Shown here: positions 31,936-41,399 of the stretch, one piece after another
How the letters are laid out: every line of letters starts with the position of its first letter
How positions within the stretch are numbered: position 1 is the first letter of the stretch
Assembly (NCBI RefSeq): GCF_007830235.1
Contig: NZ_VLKI01000027.1
Coordinates: forward strand, 1 to 49,886
Direction: 5' to 3'
DNA: 49,886 nucleotides
DNA from: Cytobacillus oceanisediminis
GTDB lineage: Bacteria; Bacillota; Bacilli; Bacillales; Cytobacillaceae
Notes under the pieces: model-generated
The model's input: only the letters and a program-made list of their open reading frames with translations
Told to the model about the DNA's origin: nothing
The model's database searches: none
Program-made: the position numbers and the translations under genes

Positions 31936-34014
31936 ATGGCTAGAGAGTTCTCCTTAGAAAATACTCGTAATATCGGTATCATGGCTCACATCGATGCCGG
32001 TAAAACAACAACAACCGAGCGTGTACTTTACTACACTGGCCGTATCCACAAAATCGGTGAAACGCACGAAGGTGCTTCACAGATGGACTGGATGGAGCAA
32101 GAGCAGGAGCGCGGAATCACAATCACTTCTGCTGCTACAACTGCACAGTGGAAAGGCCATCGCGTAAACATCATCGACACTCCAGGTCACGTAGACTTCA
32201 CGGTTGAAGTTGAACGTTCCCTGCGTGTACTTGATGGTGCGGTAGCTGTACTTGATGCGCAATCAGGTGTTGAGCCTCAAACTGAAACAGTTTGGCGCCA
32301 GGCAACTACTTACGGAGTACCACGTGTGGTATTCGTAAATAAAATGGATAAGCTAGGTGCTGACTTCTTGTATTCATTGAAGACACTTCATGACCGTTTA
32401 CAAGCAAATGCAGCAGCTATCCAATTGCCGATTGGTGCTGAAGATCAGTTCGAAGGCATCATTGACTTAATTGAAATGAAAGCAACTTTCTACGGTAACG
32501 ACTTAGGTACGGATATCGAAGATCGTGAAATTCCAGAAGAATACATGGAACAAGCTGAAGAATACCGTGAAAAGTTAATTGAAGCGGTAGCTGAGCTTGA
32601 TGAAGAATTAATGGAGAAATACCTTGGTGGTGAAGAAATCACTAACGATGAGCTTAAAGCAGCTATTCGTAAAGGTACTGTTAATGTTGAATTTTATCCT
32701 GTAATCTGTGGCTCGGCTTTCAAAAACAAAGGTGTTCAAAAAATGCTTGATGCAGTAATTGACTACCTTCCTTCTCCGCTTGATGTACCAGCTATCAAAG
32801 GTACACTTCCGGATACAGATGAAGAGGTTACGCGTCCTTCAAGCGATGACGCACCATTCTCTGCATTAGCATTTAAAGTTATGACCGACCCTTATGTTGG
32901 TAAACTTACATTCTTCCGTGTATACTCTGGTACTTTGAACTCAGGTTCATATGTGCAAAACTCTACTAAAGGAAAGCGCGAACGTGTAGGACGTATCCTG
33001 CAAATGCACGCTAATTCCCGCGAAGAGATTTCAGAAGTACATGCTGGAGATATTGCTGCAGCTGTAGGCCTAAAAGATACTACAACTGGTGATACTCTAT
33101 GTGATGAGAAGAATCTTGTTATTCTTGAATCTATGGAATTCCCAGAGCCGGTTATCCAACTATCTATCGAGCCTAAGTCAAAAGCTGACCAAGATAAAAT
33201 GACAACTGCTCTACAAAAATTACAAGAAGAAGATCCAACATTCCGCGCGCATACTGACCAGGAAACTGGACAGGTTATCATTGCCGGTATGGGTGAACTT
33301 CACCTTGATATCCTTGTTGACCGTATGAGACGTGAATTTAAAGTGGAAGCTAACGTTGGTGCACCTCAGGTTGCATACCGTGAAACTTTCCGTGCTTCAG
33401 CACAAGTTGAAGGTAAATTTGCACGCCAATCAGGTGGACGCGGACAATTCGGCCATGTTTGGATAGAATTCTCTCCAAACGAAGAAGGTAAAGGCTTCGA
33501 ATTTGAAAACGGCATTGTTGGTGGTGTGGTTCCGCGCGAATACATCCCTGCTGTACAAGCTGGACTTGAAGATTCACTTGATAGAGGAGTACTTGCTGGA
33601 TACCCATTAGTCGATATTAAAGCAAGATTGTTTGATGGATCTTACCATGATGTTGACTCATCTGAAATGGCATTTAAAATCGCTGCATCAATGGCACTTA
33701 AAAACGCTGCATCAAAATGTAACCCGGTTATCCTTGAACCAGTTATGAGAATAGAAGTAATTATTCCTGAAGAATACCTGGGAGATATCATGGGTAATGT
33801 TACTTCCCGTCGTGGTCGAGTAGAAGGTATGGAAGCGCGCGGTAACGCTCAAGTTGTTCGTGCTATGGTACCACTTTCTGAAATGTTTGGTTATGCAACA
33901 TCCCTGCGTTCAAGCACACAGGGTCGTGGAGTGTTCTCTATGCATTTCGATCACTACGAAGAAGTACCAAAATCAATTTCTGAGGAAATCATTAAAAAAA
34001 ATAAAGGTGAATAA
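31936..34014 (+). CDS. fusA: Elongation factor G
   Basis: EF-G drives translocation using GTP. The 692 residues carry the P-loop AHIDAGKTTTTE (17-28), DTPGHVDFTVEVERS and NKMDKLGADF, and domains II-V follow in order. Length and sequence are typical of Bacillus FusA. ATG 31936 follows AGGAAGGAGAAAGACCC. The gap to tuf is 121 bases and holds a hairpin. Confidence 0.98.
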   Translation: MAREFSLENTRNIGIMAHIDAGKTTTTERVLYYTGRIHKIGETHEGASQMDWMEQEQERGITITSAATTAQWKGHRVNIIDTPGHVDFTVEVERSLRVLDGAVAVLDAQSGVEPQTETVWRQATTYGVPRVVFVNKMDKLGADFLYSLKTLHDRLQANAAAIQLPIGAEDQFEGIIDLIEMKATFYGNDLGTDIEDREIPEEYMEQAEEYREKLIEAVAELDEELMEKYLGGEEITNDELKAAIRKGTVNVEFYPVICGSAFKNKGVQKMLDAVIDYLPSPLDVPAIKGTLPDTDEEVTRPSSDDAPFSALAFKVMTDPYVGKLTFFRVYSGTLNSGSYVQNSTKGKRERVGRILQMHANSREEISEVHAGDIAAAVGLKDTTTGDTLCDEKNLVILESMEFPEPVIQLSIEPKSKADQDKMTTALQKLQEEDPTFRAHTDQETGQVIIAGMGELHLDILVDRMRREFKVEANVGAPQVAYRETFRASAQVEGKFARQSGGRGQFGHVWIEFSPNEEGKGFEFENGIVGGVVPREYIPAVQAGLEDSLDRGVLAGYPLVDIKARLFDGSYHDVDSSEMAFKIAASMALKNAASKCNPVILEPVMRIEVIIPEEYLGDIMGNVTSRRGRVEGMEARGNAQVVRAMVPLSEMFGYATSLRSSTQGRGVFSMHFDHYEEVPKSISEEIIKKNKGE

Positions 34015-34064
34015 TTGATTTTACCTTTTTAATCAAGTATAACTACTATTGTAGGCAACAAAGA

Positions 34065-34090
34065 GCTGTGGAAGATTATCTCTCCACAGC
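34065..34090 (+). promoter_or_regulatory. Hairpin in the fusA-tuf gap
   Basis: GCTGTGGA (34065-34072) and TCCACAGC (34083-34090) form an 8-bp perfect stem with a 10-base loop, with no T run. It may adjust tuf mRNA levels relative to fusA by processing. Confidence 0.55.
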
Positions 34091-34135
34091 ATCCTAAAAT
34101 ACTTAACTTTTACAATTTAAAGGAGGATTTTTAAA

Positions 34136-35323
<1,188 letters not shown>

Positions 35324-35330
35324 TTATAAG

Positions 35331-35367
35331 AACAGATGGGTGACGACCCATCTGTTTTTTTTTTTTT
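35331..35367 (+). terminator. Terminator after tuf
   Basis: AACAGATGGG (35331-35340) and CCCATCTGTT (35347-35356) form a perfect 10-bp stem with a 6-base loop, followed by 13 T in total; a second run of eight T follows closely. Confidence 0.96.
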
Positions 35368-35556
35368 GTTTTTTTTGACAGGTTAATTGGAGTTACGAAA
35401 ATACTTTCGTGAAATTAGTCTCTATTATATGTACACGGTGATGATGTTATATATATATTAAACAAAAATTTGTGGATCAAATTGAATTTCAAATAAATTA
35501 GAGCAAGGATGTAACTTAGACGTCTATATATAGAAGGTATACTATGTAAAGGAAAT

Positions 35557-35816
35557 TATTCCTCTAGAAAATGACCAGAGATCAGTACAGAATGGATCTG
35601 ATTGTGGAGAATAGTGCTTTTTAGAGGAGAAAACCTTCAGCAAGTGGAATTAATCATAGCGAATAGTGCCTGTTAGATGAGGAAACCAGCAGCAAATGGA
35701 ACTAACCGTGGTGAATAGTGCCTTTCGATAGAGAATGCCAGCAGCCATTGGGACTAATCGGAAAGAATAGGTCCATTCTGAAGACAAATCAGTAAGCAGA
35801 GGATCCGATTAGGCTG
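35557..35816. repeat. Five degenerate 52-bp tandem units
   Basis: The marker GAATAGTGC or its variants occurs at 35609, 35661, 35713 and 35765 (GAATAGGTC), exactly 52 bases apart, and an older unit at 35557 aligns by its second half. Shared parts are GAATAGTGCYTTT, a purine-rich block GAGGAAA, CCAGCAGCAA and TGGAACTAAYC. Copies differ at many positions. Because 52 is not a multiple of three, no frame keeps a repeated peptide. Confidence 0.85.
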
Positions 35817-36016
35817 AAGAGAACCTGCCGACTAAACCTGAAATTATTGAAAAAATATTAGCAGAACAAGAGTGACAATGAACTGAATTAGTTAAAGATT
35901 TAAATTCAACAAATAAGCTCCTGACTACAAAAACCAAACCCAAATATCGAAAAGCTTTGTACATCGCAACATTCACTTTAAAAATTAAAATTCTTAAACG
36001 AGTTTCTTCTATATAA
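35813..36016 (+). pseudogene. Possible decayed coding remnant
   Basis: One frame reads AEENLPTKPEIIEKILAEQE, then two stops (35873 and 35879) three codons apart, then 44 open codons ending in TAA at 36014. The charged, alpha-helical look of the first part is protein-like, but there is no start or ribosome site. It may be chance in AT-rich DNA. No family is recognised. Confidence 0.25.
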
Positions 36017-36089
36017 TAGCTTCTTCAATAATTCCACGTGAACCTTACACCAATGCCTAAATGAAATATTTAGACTTCTTTCATTCCTA

Positions 36090-36118
36090 TTGAAAACTCA
36101 CGAGATTGTCGTTATAAT
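36090..36118 (+). promoter_or_regulatory. Upstream promoter of the S10 operon (P1)
   Basis: TTGAAA (36090-36095), a 17-base spacer and perfect TATAAT (36113-36118). Confidence 0.8.
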
Positions 36119-36158
36119 AGTAAAAGTGTGCGAAACATAAAGAAATAACATATACATG

Positions 36159-36187
36159 TTGCATTTCATTTATTGTTTCTGTATAAT
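36159..36187 (+). promoter_or_regulatory. Downstream promoter of the S10 operon (P2)
   Basis: TTGCAT (36159-36164), a 17-base spacer and perfect TATAAT (36182-36187). The leader from about 36194 to 36318 has an inverted repeat, CACAC (36231-36235) with GTGTG (36258-36262), and reaches the rpsJ site AAAAGGAGGG. Confidence 0.82.
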
Positions 36188-36318
36188 AGACAATGTTGGT
36201 CTTTGACTGCGATGATGTGAAAGGTTGCTGACACACCCGGCCGCTTTGCCATGGCGAGTGTGTGGGAAATTTTCACGGAGAATGTCTATATTAAAATAGG
36301 CGAAAAGGAGGGAAAATA

Positions 36319-36627
36319 ATGGCAAAACAAAAAATTCGTATTCGTTTAAAAGCGTATGATCACAGAATCCTTGATCAATCTGCTGAAAAGATTGTTGAGA
36401 CTGCAAAACGTTCTGGTGCGGCTGTATCTGGTCCGATTCCATTACCAACTGAGAAGTCAATTTACACAATCCTTCGTGCGGTTCATAAGTATAAAGATTC
36501 TCGTGAGCAGTTCGAAATGCGTACGCATAAACGTCTTATCGACATCGTTAACCCAACACCACAAACGGTTGATTCATTAATGCGTTTAGACTTGCCGTCT
36601 GGTGTAGATATCGAAATCAAACTTTAA
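36319..36627 (+). CDS. rpsJ: 30S ribosomal protein S10
   Basis: S10 is part of the 30S head and, as NusE, of antitermination complexes. The 102 residues match B. subtilis closely, including KIRIRLKAYDHRILDQSA and the loop KRSGAAVSGPIPLPTEK. ATG 36319 follows AAAAGGAGGGAAAATA. First gene of a long ribosomal cluster with two promoters upstream. Confidence 0.98.
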   Translation: MAKQKIRIRLKAYDHRILDQSAEKIVETAKRSGAAVSGPIPLPTEKSIYTILRAVHKYKDSREQFEMRTHKRLIDIVNPTPQTVDSLMRLDLPSGVDIEIKL

Positions 36628-36666
36628 TAATAAATAACAACAACAAACTTAGGAGGTGTGACTGAA

Positions 36667-37293
36667 ATGACCAAAGGAATCTTAGGAAGAAAGATTGGTA
36701 TGACTCAAGTATTTGCTGAAAACGGAGATCTTATCCCGGTAACAGTTGTTGAGGCTGCTGCGAACGTTGTTCTTCAAAAGAAATCAGTTGAAACTGATGG
36801 ATACGAAGCAATCCAAGTCGGATTTGAAGACAAACGCGACAAGCTATCCAACAAGCCTGAAAAAGGACATGTTGCTAAAGCAAACACTGCTCCTAAGCGC
36901 TTCGTTCGTGAATTCCGCGGAGCTGATTTAGGGCAATATGAAGTTGGTCAAGAAGTCAAAGTTGATATATTCGCTGAAGGCGAAACTGTTGATGTAACAG
37001 GAATCTCAAAGGGTAAAGGTTTCCAAGGTGCAATCAAGCGCCACGGACAATCTCGCGGACCAATGGCTCACGGTTCTCGTTACCACCGTCGCCCAGGTTC
37101 AATGGGTCCTGTAGCTCCAAACCGTGTATTCAAAGGTAAGTTATTGCCTGGACGTATGGGTGGAGAGCAAATCACTGTGCAAAACCTTGAAATCGTTAAA
37201 GTTGACGTTGAACGCAACTTGTTATTGATCAAAGGAAACGTACCTGGTGCTAGAAAAGCATTGCTAAAAATCAGAAGTGCGGTAAAAGCATAA
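36667..37293 (+). CDS. rplC: 50S ribosomal protein L3
   Basis: L3 binds near the peptidyl transferase centre and starts 50S assembly. The 208 residues include the extended loop KRHGQSRGPMAHGSRYHRRP that reaches the active centre. ATG 36667 is preceded by AGGAGGTGTGACTGA and gives MTKGILGRKIG; a GTG nine bases earlier overlaps the ribosome site. Confidence 0.96.
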   Translation: MTKGILGRKIGMTQVFAENGDLIPVTVVEAAANVVLQKKSVETDGYEAIQVGFEDKRDKLSNKPEKGHVAKANTAPKRFVREFRGADLGQYEVGQEVKVDIFAEGETVDVTGISKGKGFQGAIKRHGQSRGPMAHGSRYHRRPGSMGPVAPNRVFKGKLLPGRMGGEQITVQNLEIVKVDVERNLLLIKGNVPGARKALLKIRSAVKA

Positions 37294-37321
37294 TAATTAA
37301 ACCGGAAAGGAGGAAAACAGA

Positions 37322-37945
37322 ATGCCGAAAGTAGCATTGTTTAACCAAAGCGGATCTAAAGTTGGTGATATCGAACTTAATGATGCGATCTTTGGTGTTG
37401 AGCCTAACCAGCACGTATTATTCGAAGCGGTTGTTATGCAAAGAGCTTCATTACGTCAAGGGACTCATAAAACTAAAATTCGTTCTGAAGTAGCGGGCGG
37501 AGGACGCAAGCCATGGCGCCAAAAAGGCACAGGCCGTGCTCGTCAAGGTTCCATCCGTTCACCACAATGGCGCGGAGGCGGTACTGTATTTGGTCCTGTA
37601 CCACGCAGCTACAGCTACAAACTACCTAAAAAGGTTCGCCGTTTGGCAATCAAATCTGCATTATCTTCTAAAGTATTAGAAGAAAACATCCTAGTATTAG
37701 AAGGCCTTGCTTTCGAAACTCCTAAAACAAAAGACTTCAAAGGTGTTTTAAATGGTCTTTCTGTTGATTCAAAAGCACTTATCGTTACTGCTGACCTAGA
37801 GGAAAACGTGGCATTATCTGCTCGTAACATCCCTGGTGTAACAGTTGTATCTGCTTCTGGAATCACTGTTTTAGATGTTTTAAACCATGATAAGCTAATC
37901 ATGACAAAAGCAGCGGTTGAAAAAGTAGAGGAGGTGCTTGCATAA
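37322..37945 (+). CDS. rplD: 50S ribosomal protein L4
   Basis: L4 lines the exit tunnel with the extended loop GGRKPWRQKGTGRARQG, where macrolide-resistance changes occur; the loop is intact. 207 residues. In E. coli L4 also represses the S10 operon; the Bacillus leader lacks the E. coli structure. ATG 37322 follows GGAAAGGAGGAAAACAG. Overlaps rplW by one base (TAATG). Confidence 0.97.
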   Translation: MPKVALFNQSGSKVGDIELNDAIFGVEPNQHVLFEAVVMQRASLRQGTHKTKIRSEVAGGGRKPWRQKGTGRARQGSIRSPQWRGGGTVFGPVPRSYSYKLPKKVRRLAIKSALSSKVLEENILVLEGLAFETPKTKDFKGVLNGLSVDSKALIVTADLEENVALSARNIPGVTVVSASGITVLDVLNHDKLIMTKAAVEKVEEVLA

Positions 37946-38229
37946 TGGATGCACGCGAAATCATTAAGCGCCCCGTTATCACTGAACGTACTACTGATAT
38001 TATGGCTGATAAAAAATACACGTTTGAAGTTGACGTTAGAGCTAACAAAACTCAAGTTAAAGATGCTGTAGAACAAATCTTCGGCGTGAAAGTTGAGAAA
38101 GTTAACATCATGAACTACAAAGGCAAGTTCAAGCGTATGGGCAAATTTGGCGGTTACACAAACAAACGCCGTAAAGCGATTGTAAAATTAACAGCTGAAA
38201 GCCAAGAAATCGAATTATTTGAAGCTTAA
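37945..38229 (+). CDS. rplW: 50S ribosomal protein L23
   Basis: L23 stands at the tunnel exit and docks trigger factor and SRP. The 94 residues include TFEVDVRANKTQVKDAVEQI and the basic loop MNYKGKFKRMGKFGGYTNKR. The start codon shares its A with the rplD stop codon, so translation is coupled; AGGAGG is 13 bases upstream in rplD. Confidence 0.97.
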   Translation: MDAREIIKRPVITERTTDIMADKKYTFEVDVRANKTQVKDAVEQIFGVKVEKVNIMNYKGKFKRMGKFGGYTNKRRKAIVKLTAESQEIELFEA

Positions 38230-38258
38230 TACTTTAACTAGAAGAGGAGGGAAACGAA

Positions 38259-39089
38259 ATGGCGATTAAAAAGTATAAACCTACCTCTAATGGTCGTCGC
38301 GGCATGACGGTTTCTGATTTCGCAGAAATCACGACTAATCAACCGGAAAAGTCTTTACTTGCTCCTTTAAAGAGAAAAGGCGGCCGTAACAACCAAGGTA
38401 AGTTGACAGTTCGTCATCAAGGCGGCGGTCATAAACGTCAATATCGTTTAATCGATTTTAAACGTAACAAAGATGGCATTCCAGGACGCGTTGCCACAAT
38501 CGAATATGATCCAAACCGCTCTGCAAATATTGCATTAGTAAACTATGTGGATGGAGAAAAGCGTTACATCCTTGCACCTAAGAATTTAGAGGTGGGCATG
38601 GAAATAATGTCTGGTCCAGAAGCTGACATCAAAGTGGGTAATGCACTTCCACTTATCAACATTCCAGTGGGTACTGTAATCCACAACATCGAATTGAAGC
38701 CTGGTAAAGGCGGACAATTAGTACGTTCTGCAGGTACTTCTGCACAGGTTCTTGGTAAAGAGGGCAAATACGTACTAGTTCGTTTGAACTCTGGTGAGGT
38801 TCGCATGATTCTTGCTGAGTGCCGCGCTACTGTTGGCCAGGTCGGCAACGAGCAGCACGAGCTTATTAACATTGGTAAAGCAGGACGTTCACGCTGGTTA
38901 GGCAAGCGCCCAACTGTACGTGGTTCTGTAATGAACCCTAACGATCACCCACACGGTGGTGGTGAAGGACGTGCACCAATCGGACGTAAGTCTCCAATGA
39001 CTCCTTGGGGCAAGCCAACACTTGGTTACAAGACACGCAAGAAGAACAACAAATCGGATAAATTTATCGTACGTCGTCGTAAAAAATAA
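38259..39089 (+). CDS. rplB: 50S ribosomal protein L2
   Basis: L2 supports subunit association and the peptidyl transferase centre. The 276 residues show the RNA-binding N-terminal domain and the C-terminal signature VMNPNDHPHGGGEGRAPIGR with the conserved histidine. ATG 38259 follows AGAGGAGGGAAACGAA. A 60-base gap with a perfect hairpin separates it from rpsS. Confidence 0.98.
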   Translation: MAIKKYKPTSNGRRGMTVSDFAEITTNQPEKSLLAPLKRKGGRNNQGKLTVRHQGGGHKRQYRLIDFKRNKDGIPGRVATIEYDPNRSANIALVNYVDGEKRYILAPKNLEVGMEIMSGPEADIKVGNALPLINIPVGTVIHNIELKPGKGGQLVRSAGTSAQVLGKEGKYVLVRLNSGEVRMILAECRATVGQVGNEQHELINIGKAGRSRWLGKRPTVRGSVMNPNDHPHGGGEGRAPIGRKSPMTPWGKPTLGYKTRKKNNKSDKFIVRRRKK

Positions 39090-39099
39090 CGGGATTGTA

Positions 39100-39124
39100 C
39101 TACGGTTCCAAATAAGAACCGTAG
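39100..39124 (+). promoter_or_regulatory. Hairpin between rplB and rpsS
   Basis: CTACGGTTC (39100-39108) and GAACCGTAG (39116-39124) pair perfectly around a 7-base loop; outside this GATTG (39093-39097) and CAATC (39127-39131) continue the stem after a small bulge. There is no T run. It is the longest hairpin within the S10 cluster. Confidence 0.75.
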
Positions 39125-39149
39125 AGCAATCACGAAGGGAGGTTCAATC

Positions 39150-39428
39150 ATGGGTCGCAGCTTAAAAAAAGGACCTTTTGTTGATGAACATTTAATGACA
39201 AAGATCGAAAAGCTAAACGAAACTGAAAGCAAGCAAGTTACTAAAACTTGGTCTCGCCGTTCTACGATCTTCCCACAATTCATCGGACACACAATCGCAG
39301 TTTATGATGGTCGTAAACATGTGCCTGTATACATCACTGAAGACATGGTAGGCCACAAGCTTGGAGAATTTGCTCCAACTCGTGCGTACAAAGGCCATGG
39401 CAATGATGATAAGAAAACAAGACGTTAA
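39150..39428 (+). CDS. rpsS: 30S ribosomal protein S19
   Basis: S19 lies in the 30S head and contacts 16S rRNA with S13. The 92 residues start MGRSLKKGPFVDEHL and keep SRRSTIFPQFIGHTIAVYDG, typical for the family. ATG 39150 follows GAAGGGAGGTTCAATC. It is followed by rplV after 18 bases. Confidence 0.97.
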   Translation: MGRSLKKGPFVDEHLMTKIEKLNETESKQVTKTWSRRSTIFPQFIGHTIAVYDGRKHVPVYITEDMVGHKLGEFAPTRAYKGHGNDDKKTRR

Positions 39429-39446
39429 TGAGAGGAGGGCATTCTA

Positions 39447-39788
39447 ATGCAAGCTAAAGCTGTTGCAAGAACAGTTCGTATTGCTCCTCGTAAAGCTCGT
39501 TTAGTCGTAGATTTAATTCGAGGAAAGCAAGTAGGCGAAGCAGTGGCGATTTTAAATCTTACACCTAAAGCTGCTTCTCCAATCGTAGAGAAAGTATTAA
39601 AATCTGCACTGGCTAACGCTGAGCATAACTACGAAATGGACGTAAACAATTTAGTAGTTGCTCAAGCATTCGTAGATGAAGGACCGACTTTAAAACGTTT
39701 CCGTCCTCGCGCTATGGGCCGTGCAAGCCAAATTAACAAACGTACTAGTCATATTACTATCGTTTTATCAGAAAAGAAGGAGGGATAA
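39447..39788 (+). CDS. rplV: 50S ribosomal protein L22
   Basis: L22 lines the exit tunnel with a long beta-hairpin; its tip region KRFRPRAMGRASQINKRTSH is intact and of macrolide-sensitive type. 113 residues. ATG 39447 follows GAGAGGAGGGCATTCTA. Three bases separate its stop from the rpsC start. Confidence 0.97.
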   Translation: MQAKAVARTVRIAPRKARLVVDLIRGKQVGEAVAILNLTPKAASPIVEKVLKSALANAEHNYEMDVNNLVVAQAFVDEGPTLKRFRPRAMGRASQINKRTSHITIVLSEKKEG

Positions 39789-39791
39789 TCA

Positions 39792-40448
39792 GTGGGTCAA
39801 AAAGTAAATCCAGTCGGTTTGCGTGTCGGAGTCATCCGTGATTGGGAGTCAAAATGGTACGCAGGCAAAGACTATGCTGATCTTTTACACGAAGACCTTA
39901 AGGTTCGTGAGTACATCACAAAGCGTCTAAGCGATGCTTCTGTTTCTAAAGTAGAAATCGAACGTGCTGCTAACCGCCTGAACATCACAATCCACACTGC
40001 GAAGCCAGGGATGGTTATCGGTAAAGGTGGTACTGAGGTTGAAGCACTTCGTAAATCTCTTAACTCATTAACTGGCAAGCGTGTTCATATCAACATTCTT
40101 GAAATTAAAAGAGCAGATATCGATGCGAAATTGGTAGCGGAAAACATTGCTCGTCAACTAGAAAACCGCGTATCTTTCCGTCGTGCTCAAAAACAAACTA
40201 TTCAACGTGCAATGCGCGCTGGCGCTAAGGGTATCAAAACAATGGTATCTGGTCGTTTAGGCGGTGCTGATATCGCTCGTTCAGAATCATACAGCGAAGG
40301 AACAGTTCCACTTCATACTCTTCGTGCTGATATCGATTATGCTACAGCTGAAGCTGATACAACTTACGGTAAATTAGGCGTAAAAGTATGGATCTATCGT
40401 GGAGAGGTCCTTCCTACGAAGAAGAAAACTGGGGAAGGAGGCAAATAA
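39792..40448 (+). CDS. rpsC: 30S ribosomal protein S3
   Basis: S3 forms part of the mRNA entry site. The 218 residues have an N-terminal KH domain with PGMVIGKGGTEVEALRKSL and the S3 C-terminal domain with the MVSGRLGGADIARSE signature. It starts with GTG 39792 after AAGAAGGAGGGATAATCA, giving MGQKVNPVGLRVG as in relatives. Confidence 0.97.
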   Translation: MGQKVNPVGLRVGVIRDWESKWYAGKDYADLLHEDLKVREYITKRLSDASVSKVEIERAANRLNITIHTAKPGMVIGKGGTEVEALRKSLNSLTGKRVHINILEIKRADIDAKLVAENIARQLENRVSFRRAQKQTIQRAMRAGAKGIKTMVSGRLGGADIARSESYSEGTVPLHTLRADIDYATAEADTTYGKLGVKVWIYRGEVLPTKKKTGEGGK

Positions 40449-40449
40449 T

Positions 40450-40884
40450 ATGTTATTGCCAAAACGCGTAAAATATCGTCGTGTACACCGCGGAAAAATG
40501 CGTGGTCAATCAAAAGGCGGCACTGAAGTTAATTTCGGTGAATATGGTCTGCAAGCACTTGAAGCTTCATGGATCACTAACCGTCAGATTGAATCTGCAC
40601 GTATCGCAATGACTCGTTACATGAAACGTGGCGGTAAAGTTTGGATTCAAATATTCCCGCATAAGCCTTACACTGCAAAGCCTCTAGAAGTCCGCATGGG
40701 TTCTGGTAAAGGTGCTCCAGAAGGCTGGGTAGCAGTAGTTAAGCCTGGTAAAGTAATGTTTGAAATTGCTGGTGTATCTGAAGAGATCGCTCGTGAAGCA
40801 TTACGCCTTGCATCACACAAACTTCCTGTTAAGTGCAAGTTTGTAAAACGAGAAGAAATTGGTGGTGAATCAAATGAAAGCTAA
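40450..40884 (+). CDS. rplP: 50S ribosomal protein L16
   Basis: L16 helps place tRNA in the A and P sites. The 144 residues include RRVHRGKMRGQSKGGTEV and GSGKGAPEGWVAVVKPG. ATG 40450 follows GGAAGGAGGCAAATAAT; an open frame upstream from 40399 runs through the end of rpsC and is not used. Its end overlaps rpmC by 11 bases. Confidence 0.97.
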   Translation: MLLPKRVKYRRVHRGKMRGQSKGGTEVNFGEYGLQALEASWITNRQIESARIAMTRYMKRGGKVWIQIFPHKPYTAKPLEVRMGSGKGAPEGWVAVVKPGKVMFEIAGVSEEIAREALRLASHKLPVKCKFVKREEIGGESNES

Positions 40885-41074
40885 TGAAATTCGTGACCTT
40901 ACCACTGCCGAAATAGAACAAAAAGTAAAATCATTAAAAGAAGAGCTTTTCAACCTTCGCTTTCAATTGGCGACTGGACAACTTGAAAATACAGCTCGCA
41001 TTCGTGAAGTACGCAAAGCGATTGCCCGCATGAAAACTGTTATTCGTGAAAGAGAAATCGGCTTTAGCAAGTGA
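40874..41074 (+). CDS. rpmC: 50S ribosomal protein L29
   Basis: L29 sits by the tunnel exit next to L23. The 66 residues form the usual two-helix protein: MKANEIRDLTTAEIEQKVKS and LRFQLATGQLENTARIREVR. ATG 40874 has GGTGG(TGAATCAA) upstream inside rplP; a possible earlier in-frame start at 40859 adds five unlike residues. Confidence 0.96.
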   Translation: MKANEIRDLTTAEIEQKVKSLKEELFNLRFQLATGQLENTARIREVRKAIARMKTVIREREIGFSK

Positions 41075-41095
41075 TATTGAGAGGAGGTTCGCACA

Positions 41096-41359
41096 ATGAG
41101 TGAACGCAACCAACGCAAAGTTTACACTGGACGCGTAGTTTCTGACAAAATGGATAAGACAGTTACAGTCCTTGTAGAAACTTACAAAAAGCATCCATTA
41201 TACGGTAAACGCGTTAAGTACTCTAAAAAGTTTAAGGCTCATGATGAGCAAAACGAGGCAAAAATTGGCGATATCGTTCGTATTATGGAAACTCGTCCAC
41301 TATCTGCGACTAAACGCTTCCGTCTTGTAGAAGTAGTTGAGAAAGCAGTAATTATCTAA
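41096..41359 (+). CDS. rpsQ: 30S ribosomal protein S17
   Basis: S17 is a primary 16S-binding protein with an OB fold. The 87 residues include RKVYTGRVVSDKMDKTVTVL and the loop HPLYGKRVKYSKKFKAHDE. ATG 41096 follows GAGAGGAGGTTCGCACA. Next gene rplN is 40 bases on. Confidence 0.97.
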   Translation: MSERNQRKVYTGRVVSDKMDKTVTVLVETYKKHPLYGKRVKYSKKFKAHDEQNEAKIGDIVRIMETRPLSATKRFRLVEVVEKAVII

Positions 41360-41399
41360 TTGTACGGAATAAGCTTTATCCCGAAGGGAGGTTACACAC

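Larger units (their letters stand above)
35368..36318. other. Gene-free kilobase between tuf and rpsJ
   Basis: B. subtilis has ybaC here; no such gene is present. The stretch holds a 52-bp tandem repeat (35557-35816), a short frame broken by two stops (35813-36016), and two promoters with the rpsJ leader near its end. Base composition is AT-rich in 35368-35560 and 35850-36180. Confidence 0.8.

Noticed and set aside
35557..35816. CRISPR array
   Set aside because: The repeats run head to tail over the full 52 bases with gradual divergence; there are no unique spacers between constant repeats and no cas genes.
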